Shown here piece by piece: positions 58,601 through 64,000 of a DNA stretch of 64,000 nt; positions within the stretch are counted from its first letter, which is position 1, and each line of letters begins with the position of its first letter. Source of the DNA: Carnegiea gigantea (lineage: Eukaryota > Streptophyta > Magnoliopsida > Caryophyllales > Cactaceae); assembly GCA_029747015.1 (NCBI GenBank), contig JAKOGI010002470.1:1-64000 (forward strand). The letters are read 5' to 3'. The notes under the pieces were generated by a model. It saw only the letters and a program-made list of their open reading frames with translations, did no database searches and had not been told where the DNA came from. The translations under genes and the position numbers were made by a program.

Positions 58601-59109
58601 TTAAAAATATTTCCTTGAAAGGGAGGGAAGGATAGAAGGAGGATGTCACACATCACTTGGGCGCCCTGAAGGAAGACTAATCACCCTCAATGCCAGCCGT
58701 TCGATGGTTATAAAATTCACACCCTCTGGCTAAGCCAAAGAGGCGCAAGCTATTGAGGGCATCAATCCACAAAGACTTCCCCGCATTTCTGCTTCTTTCT
58801 TCACGTGCAGTCTTCTTCCATGTTGTCACAACAAGGTAACGTCCTCCTATAAAGATTAAGAGGGATGGTAAGCATATCCTAGCAGGTCAAGATGAGCACC
58901 AAATTCCAATTATTTTGAGGCGTTGTTCAAGAGAAATGGTTTAAAAACTGGAAAAAGGTTGGAAAAACTTTGTGAAACTTGACAAAAGTCTAAAAGAAGG
59001 ACAAAAAACTTATAGGGGTTTGAAAATTTCTTGAAGAAGTTAAACCCTAAAAAGCTGAAATTATAGAAAAGATTAGTCTAGGAAGCATCATTAGATTGAA
59101 GGGAGAAAC
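55663..59109. repeat. Segmental duplication, copy B, with a solo LTR inside
   Basis: Direct repeat of 43624-45815, diverged by many substitutions and small indels. It is interrupted at 57162-58395 by a solo LTR and cut at 59109 by the Athila-like LTR, so its right end is lost. Confidence 0.75.
57162..58395 (-). mobile_element. Solo LTR, Athila/Tat-like Gypsy, 1,234 bp
   Basis: TGTTAGGG... at 57162 to ...GCTTAACA at 58395 with TGTTA/TAACA ends. Flanks AGAAG (57157-57161) and AAAAG (58396-58400) form a target duplication with one change. The same site in copy A (about 45095) is empty, proving insertion. The minus-strand end (CGAGTACTCAACGATGCAC, TTTGCACTTGGG) resembles Athila-type LTR ends. 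A GC-rich palindromic block (CCGTGCC, GGCACGA words) lies at 58090-58200. Confidence 0.85.
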
Positions 59110-60545
59110 TGATAATTCATATTTTATATATAATTTTCTCCTTCATTTCACCTACTTTTGTGTCTTTGAAATATATTTTTATGGGTAAATAATGCATATT
59201 TTATGAAATTTTCAGGTAGAAATAAATATAGAAGAGTTTGGGATGAAGTTGATTAATTCTACTCGAAACTCCTACAAGTGCAATGCCTAGAGCCAAAGCT
59301 TAAGCCCAAAGGAAAAGAAAGAGGAAAAAAAGAGAAGAAGATCTCCCATTTTTCCATATGGCTAATTCTTAACCTAGTCAAATGTCATTAATCAAGATTA
59401 ATTCTATACTTATGACTAGCCATGACCATGCATGTAACATCCCAAATTAATTGAAATTGATTTTAATTAATTTTGAGGGTATCCTAAGGGGTTGGATTTT
59501 CACTATAAAAAGGGTTCAAGGTTGAGGGAAAAAGACACTCATATCCATCCATGTACACTCACACTCATACATTCATCCAGTCTCTCTCTCATTCTCCCAT
59601 CTTCTATCTTCTATTTTTTTTAGAGAGTTAAGAGAGTCTTTATAAGACAAGATCATTTGGGTTGAGGGGTTAAGAAGAAAATAAGCTTTGTTAGCTATTT
59701 TTCTCTTCTCTTCTCATCTCATTTGTGAGTCAAATTTGAGAGTTTACACTAAGTTTTAATAATTTTGAGTAATTGAGTACAAAGTTTGGACATAGGTTGT
59801 GAAATATACCGATTCCAATGGTGTTTTTGCTAACTATGGCCGACTAAACTACTCATTCTAGGATTAGGATGAATCCTTGGTAATAATATTCCTTTGTTAA
59901 TTTCTTATGGGGTTATTTTTGTCTCTTTTGCATAATCTTGAGTTTATATTTGATCATCATCTACTTATGCATCTTAATACTAATGTTTAATTATGTTGAT
60001 GATACTAGTTTAATTTGCTATCTCAAATGAATATTAGACCTTACAGGCTAATATGATGATTATGCAATTTGGGCTTAAAATTATAATTGTTTAAATTGAA
60101 TAATTTATGCTAAAAATTAGATGAGTTATGTCTAAAAAGAATAGCTCATGCTAAATCACTAGATAAATCATCTCATCTTATAATTATAATCATCTTTTTA
60201 ATTTATGGCCTAATGCTTGTAGCTTGGACTGAACAAGAGACAAATTGAATCCCCATTTGAATTAGTGAATCAATATTGGCATCAAAGGTGAAATCCAAAG
60301 TGCTAGAATTTTCTCCTATTTGATTTCTCTCTACTTTACTACTCATTTGCTCTTCATTTTGTTCGTTAATTCATTTTCATAATCCAACTCTGAAAATTAA
60401 ATTATTCTTTATAATCGGAAAGGCCAAGTCTAAAATCACTATTATTCCTCGTGGGATCGACACCCTAATACTCGCTAGTCTACAATTAACCTTGTGTACT
60501 TGCAAGTAAAAAGGATTTTAAAACTAGAACATAAAATGCACATCA
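59110..60545 (+). mobile_element. 5' LTR of an Athila-like Gypsy element
   Basis: TGATAATTCATATTTTATAT at 59110 to ...AAAATGCACATCA at 60545, with TGAT/ATCA ends. Near the end it has CCTCGTGGGATCGACACCC and CTTGCAAGTAAA, characteristic of this LTR class. It is inserted into duplication copy B. No 3' LTR is present; the element is truncated at about 62097. Confidence 0.8.
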
Positions 60546-60550
60546 AGTTT

Positions 60551-60570
60551 TTGGCGCCATTGTCGGGGAG
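60551..60570 (+). other. Primer-binding site of the Athila-like element
   Basis: TTGGCGCCATTGTCGGGGAG closely matches the TGGCGCCGTTGCCGGGGA site (tRNA-Asp type) of plant Athila-like elements, with two changes, five bases after the LTR end. Confidence 0.8.
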
Positions 60571-61095
60571 CGAATAGTGATTTTTGAATTTGTTTCTTCC
60601 TTTTATTTATTTTTCCCCCCTTCCCTACTAATCTAACAATTTTATTTATTTATTCTCCATCCCCTTCCCTTTTCTTTTTTATTTTATTCCCCAATTCCTC
60701 CTAATCTAACCATTTTATTTTTGTTCTTCCCGCTCCCTTCTATTCTAATCTATTTTTTTTATTTTTTCCCTCTTCCCCACTAATCTAATCTAACTTTTTT
60801 TTTCCTTTTTGTTATTTTATTTATTGTACCTAATCTAACAATCCCTTCCCCTTTTATTTCCTTTGTTTTTTTATTTGTTTTTTAATTTTTATTTATTTTT
60901 TTACTTTATTTTGCTTTATTATTTTTTGTTAATTTCCCCTTTCCCTTGGTTCTTTCTTTTATTTGTTCATTTTTATTTTTATTTTTTTCTTTCTTCTTAT
61001 TTCTCTCTTCTTATCTCTTTTATTTTGTTTGGTGGTTATTATTGCGGTGATTTCATTATTTTCTTTTTGTTGTTTGTTGGTATATGCTTGGTAGG
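60571..61095 (+). other. T-rich leader of the Athila-like element
   Basis: Extremely T/C-rich on the + strand (TTTTATTTATT words). The hydrophobic frame at 60863-61111 comes from this bias and is not accepted as a gene. Confidence 0.5.
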
Positions 61096-62097
61096 TGTTC
61101 TTTGTGCTTAGATCTTGAACCATTTAATCCTGAAATTGAACGCTCTCTTCGCGAGATAAGAGCTAAGTAAAAAGAATCTAAGAACAAAATGGCTGAAGAA
61201 TAACCAACCCCACCACTTAAGCAACTTAAAGAATACTTCACTCTCGCCACATATGATTCACCAACAAGATCACGTATGCCCACTGTTACAGTGCCATTTG
61301 AGATTAAACATTCTCTTATCCAAATACTCCCGTCATTTTATGGGCTAGAGTCTGAAAATCCTTTCAAGCATGTTGATGCATTCTTAGAGATTTGTCCCAC
61401 TGTGTTTTTAAATAATATCTCTGATGATGCTCTTCGCTTACGGCTTTTTCGTTTTTCCTTAAAAGATAAAGCTAAAACTTGGTTGGACGCTAAAACCAAT
61501 ATCACCACTTAGGATCAATTGCAAAAGGAATTCTTGAAAAAGTTTTTCTCTATTGATAAACTGACTGCCTCAAGACGTGCTATAACCACCTTCTCACAGA
61601 ATAAAAATGAATAATTGCATGAAAGTTGGGAACGGTTTAAAGAGTTATTGTAATGTTGTCCTCATCATCAGGTACCTATGTGGCAACTTGTTCAGAGTTT
61701 TTACTCTGGCTTAGATGAGCATAATAGGCATATGATTGATGCATTATGTGGTGGTAGTTTTTTGTGCAAAACTCCTGAAGAGGCTTGGGAATTATTTGAA
61801 CATTTGAGTGAAAATTCACACTTGCATGCTACTTCCTCACATTCTGATTTGCCTAGGCAATTATGAAGTAAATGGGAGGTTTATGAGGTTTCACATTCGA
61901 TTGACCTTTCTAGTAAAGTTGATGCTTTAACTAAGAAATTTGATCAATTGTTGTGTATGAATAAAGTGTCTAATGCCCCTAATATGCAAGATGTGTGTTC
62001 GGTTTGTGCTAGTCCCATACATGCTTCTGTTGATTGTCCGTGTATTGGTAAGTCTGACTGTGTGACTGAACAAGTGAATGCTGCCCAAGGATTCAGA
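61096..62097 (+). pseudogene. Athila-like Gypsy gag, decayed
   Basis: In one frame with several stops: DLEPFNPEIERSLREIRAK, then VPFEIKHSLIQILPSFYGLE, ENPFKHVDAFLEIC, DDALRLRLFRFSLKDKAKTW (retrotransposon gag core), SWERFKELL, and a Cys-rich end (DVCSVCASPIHASVDCPC). This is the capsid/nucleocapsid precursor. In-frame stops lie at about 61159, 61201, 61510, 61612 and 61864. It ends abruptly at about 62097 against Copia-derived sequence, so protease and pol are absent. Confidence 0.85.
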
Positions 62098-62105
62098 GTT
62101 TTATA

Positions 62106-62332
62106 GCTCTGATGCCATGTAACATTGTATAGAGAGAAACATGAGCTAGAGGAAGAGAGATGAGCTTCAAGAATGGAATTCATTATATGCTCAAAAGCTA
62201 ATTTCTGTACATCTGTTTGCTGCTTATATACCTCTGTCAAGAGAGCACAAATTAGCTAGGCTAAGTGTGGACAAGGAGAGAGATAGATAACAACCTAACT
62301 AATTGTGTAACAAACAATCTAACTCCTGAACA
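62106..62332 (-). mobile_element. 215-bp Copia LTR with a primer site on one side
   Basis: On the minus strand the LTR runs from TGTTCAGGAG at 62332 to ...CAATGTTACA at 62118. It is preceded by a polypurine tract CCTTGAGGGGGGA (62333-62345), as a 3' LTR should be, and directly followed by TGGCATCAGAGC (62106-62117), a tRNA-iMet primer site with one change, as a 5' LTR would be. A TATATAAGCAGC TATA-like box is near 62221-62232. Confidence 0.75.
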
Positions 62333-62339
62333 TCCCCCC

Positions 62340-64000
62340 TCAAGGTGGAATTGGTTGTGAATCCATGAATCCCAACATTGAAAAATATAAAAACTGGCAC
62401 TGTGCTTCACTCAGAGGTTTCATGAGGATATCTGCTAGCTGATCTTGTAAAGGAACATAGCTTGTCTGCAGAAACCCTTCTAGAATCTTATCTCTAGTGT
62501 AACGACAATCAATGCGAATATGGTTTGTACGTTCATGAAAAATTGAATTTGCAGTAACATATGCTGCCTTGTTATCACAAAATAATGTGATTGGTGAATG
62601 AATAGGGATTTCTAATTCATGAAGCAAGTGAGTGATCCATTCCAACTCTGAAGTAGTGGCAGACATGGATCTATACTCAACTTCGGCTGAGAATTTTGAA
62701 ATTGTTTTCTACTTCTTGGTTTTCCAAGAAACCAAGGATGACCTCAAGAACACACAAAACCCAGATAATGATCTTGCTGAAATTTGACAATTGGCCCAAT
62801 CAGCATCATAGTAAGCTTGCAGTTGTAAATTGTTGTTGCGGGCATAATGAAATCCTTTGTTTGGTGTCCCTTTGAGATACCTCAAGACATCAAGAGCTAC
62901 TTGGTAATGAGGAATATGTGGTTGCTGTAGGAATTGACTTAAATGCTGTACCACATATGATATATCAGGCCCGGTAATTGTCAAATATAAGAGTCTGCCA
63001 ATAACTCTTCTGTAACTTTCTAGATTAGTCATGATATCTCCTGTTTTAGTAGACAGTTTCAGGCCTTTTAGCAATGGAAATCTAGATGGTTGGCCCCTGT
63101 CAACCCGTCATCTTTAAGAATATCCAAAAGGTATTTTCTCTGATTGAGAAACGTCCCTTTCTTAGACCTTGAAATTTCAATGCCAAGAAAAAATCAAGCC
63201 AAGCCAATATCTTTAATAGTAAAGGCATCATGCAATGCTTGTTTAATCTTGATAATACCATCAATATCATCACCAGAAACCAAAAGATCATCAACATACA
63301 CTAGGATGTGAATGTATTTACCAACATGTTCTCTAGTAAATAGAAAATAATCGCGTTTGGACTGATGAAAACCTTTTGCAGCAAGGAATTTTGTCAACTC
63401 CAAGTTCCGCTGTCTGGATGCTTGGTTCAAACCATAAAGAGACCTTACCAATTTACAAACTTGACCTAGTTGGACCTTGGTGTACCCTTCAGGTGGCATC
63501 ATATAAATCTCTTCGTCAATTAAACCATGTAAAAAAGCATTATTGATGTCCAACTGGTATAAAGGCCATCCTTTGGCAGTGGCCAAGGTAATAAAAATTC
63601 TCACCGTAGTTAGCTTAGCCACCAGTGAAAAAGTGTACTTATAATCTTTGTCTTTGACCTGTTCAAAACTCTCATCACCAATCTAGCCTTATGTCTCTTA
63701 CTAGTCCCATCTGGTTGATATTTCATCTTATAAACCAACTTTGAAGACAAAGCCTTTTTGCCTTTAGGAAGGTTGGTCAGGACCCATGTCTCATGCTTCT
63801 CAAGAGCATTCAAGTCCTATTCCATTGCCATTACCCATTCTTGATACTGTTTTGCTTGTGCATAATGACTAGGTTCTGGGGTTTGAAGAACTTTTGCAAG
63901 TGAGGCCACATAATGACGATAGATGTGCCAGATCAGAAGCATGAAACAAGGGATTGTGACAAGTATTGGTGTAAAGAGTACTATGAGAAAGTGTGCTTGG
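62340..64000 (-). pseudogene. Copia pol (RT and RNase H), decayed, running off the right edge
   Basis: From the right edge: a linker (ALEKHETWVLTNLPKGKKAL near 63790), RT (AFLHGLIDEEIYMMPPEGYT, SLYGLNQASRQ, LVYVDDLLVSGDD near 63240-63560, with YVDD kept), then SYRRVIGRLLYLTITGPDIS and RNase H (AYYDADWAN, LFCDNKAAYV, HIRIDCRYTRDKI), ending at about 62343 next to the polypurine tract. Frameshifts near 63640, 63190 and 63090, and stops, break it. The gag and integrase would lie beyond 64000. Confidence 0.9.

Noticed and set aside
60863..61111. 82-residue very hydrophobic ORF resembling a membrane protein
   Set aside because: T-rich leader of the Athila-like element; composition artefact.

Overview
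The window is nuclear DNA of a flowering plant, probably a woody eudicot. The evidence is one intron-rich plant transcription-factor gene with GT-AG introns, set in AT-rich DNA filled with plant transposons: Copia, Ty3-Gypsy including Athila-like, a Cassandra TRIM, an RTE-type LINE, a MULE and hAT-like MITEs. There is no bacterial or organellar gene organisation. Exon boundaries and element ends were read by hand.

Only one gene looks intact: a class IV HD-ZIP (ANL2/HDG1-like) gene on the + strand. It has eight coding exons between 3648 and 8815 and encodes 743 residues with homeodomain, zipper-loop-zipper, START and C-terminal regions. To its left are a Copia gag running off the window edge (1-613, minus) and a LINE RNase H relic. 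To its right (9.5-11.9 kb) is a cluster of broken gene pieces: a DD11/ECA1-like small secreted protein pseudogene (minus), a PPR fragment with six repeats (+), and a possible transit-peptide exon (minus) split by a 5'-truncated RTE LINE with an 18-bp target-site duplication.

13.6-21.9 kb is a Mutator-like element with long inverted terminal repeats, a decayed transposase on the minus strand and a GRF-like zinc-finger relic on the + strand. A 2.7-kb non-coding insertion with an 11-bp target duplication sits inside the transposase. It carries at least three copies of a compact structured module whose stems change in sequence while keeping base pairing. This is the most unusual signal in the window.

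22-28.7 kb holds two hAT-like MITEs, an Athila-type solo LTR and a decayed coiled-coil gene relic. 28.7-39.5 kb starts with a 3.6-kb Gypsy-type LTR and primer-binding site. The second part of that LTR, the primer site and the leader are repeated in tandem as two units of about 4.7 kb. 40-43.6 kb is a dead Gypsy gag-pol with a Cassandra TRIM (5S-derived LTRs) inserted in it.

43.6-59.1 kb contains two copies of an unclassified segment that flank a second DD11-like pseudogene. That pseudogene is cut in two by a 5,438-bp Copia element (two 491-bp LTRs, 5-bp target duplication). The right end (59.1-64 kb) is an Athila-like 5' LTR, primer site and decayed gag, abutting a Copia LTR and a decayed pol that runs off the window. 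Apart from the HD-ZIP gene, the content records repeated insertion, nesting, duplication and decay.
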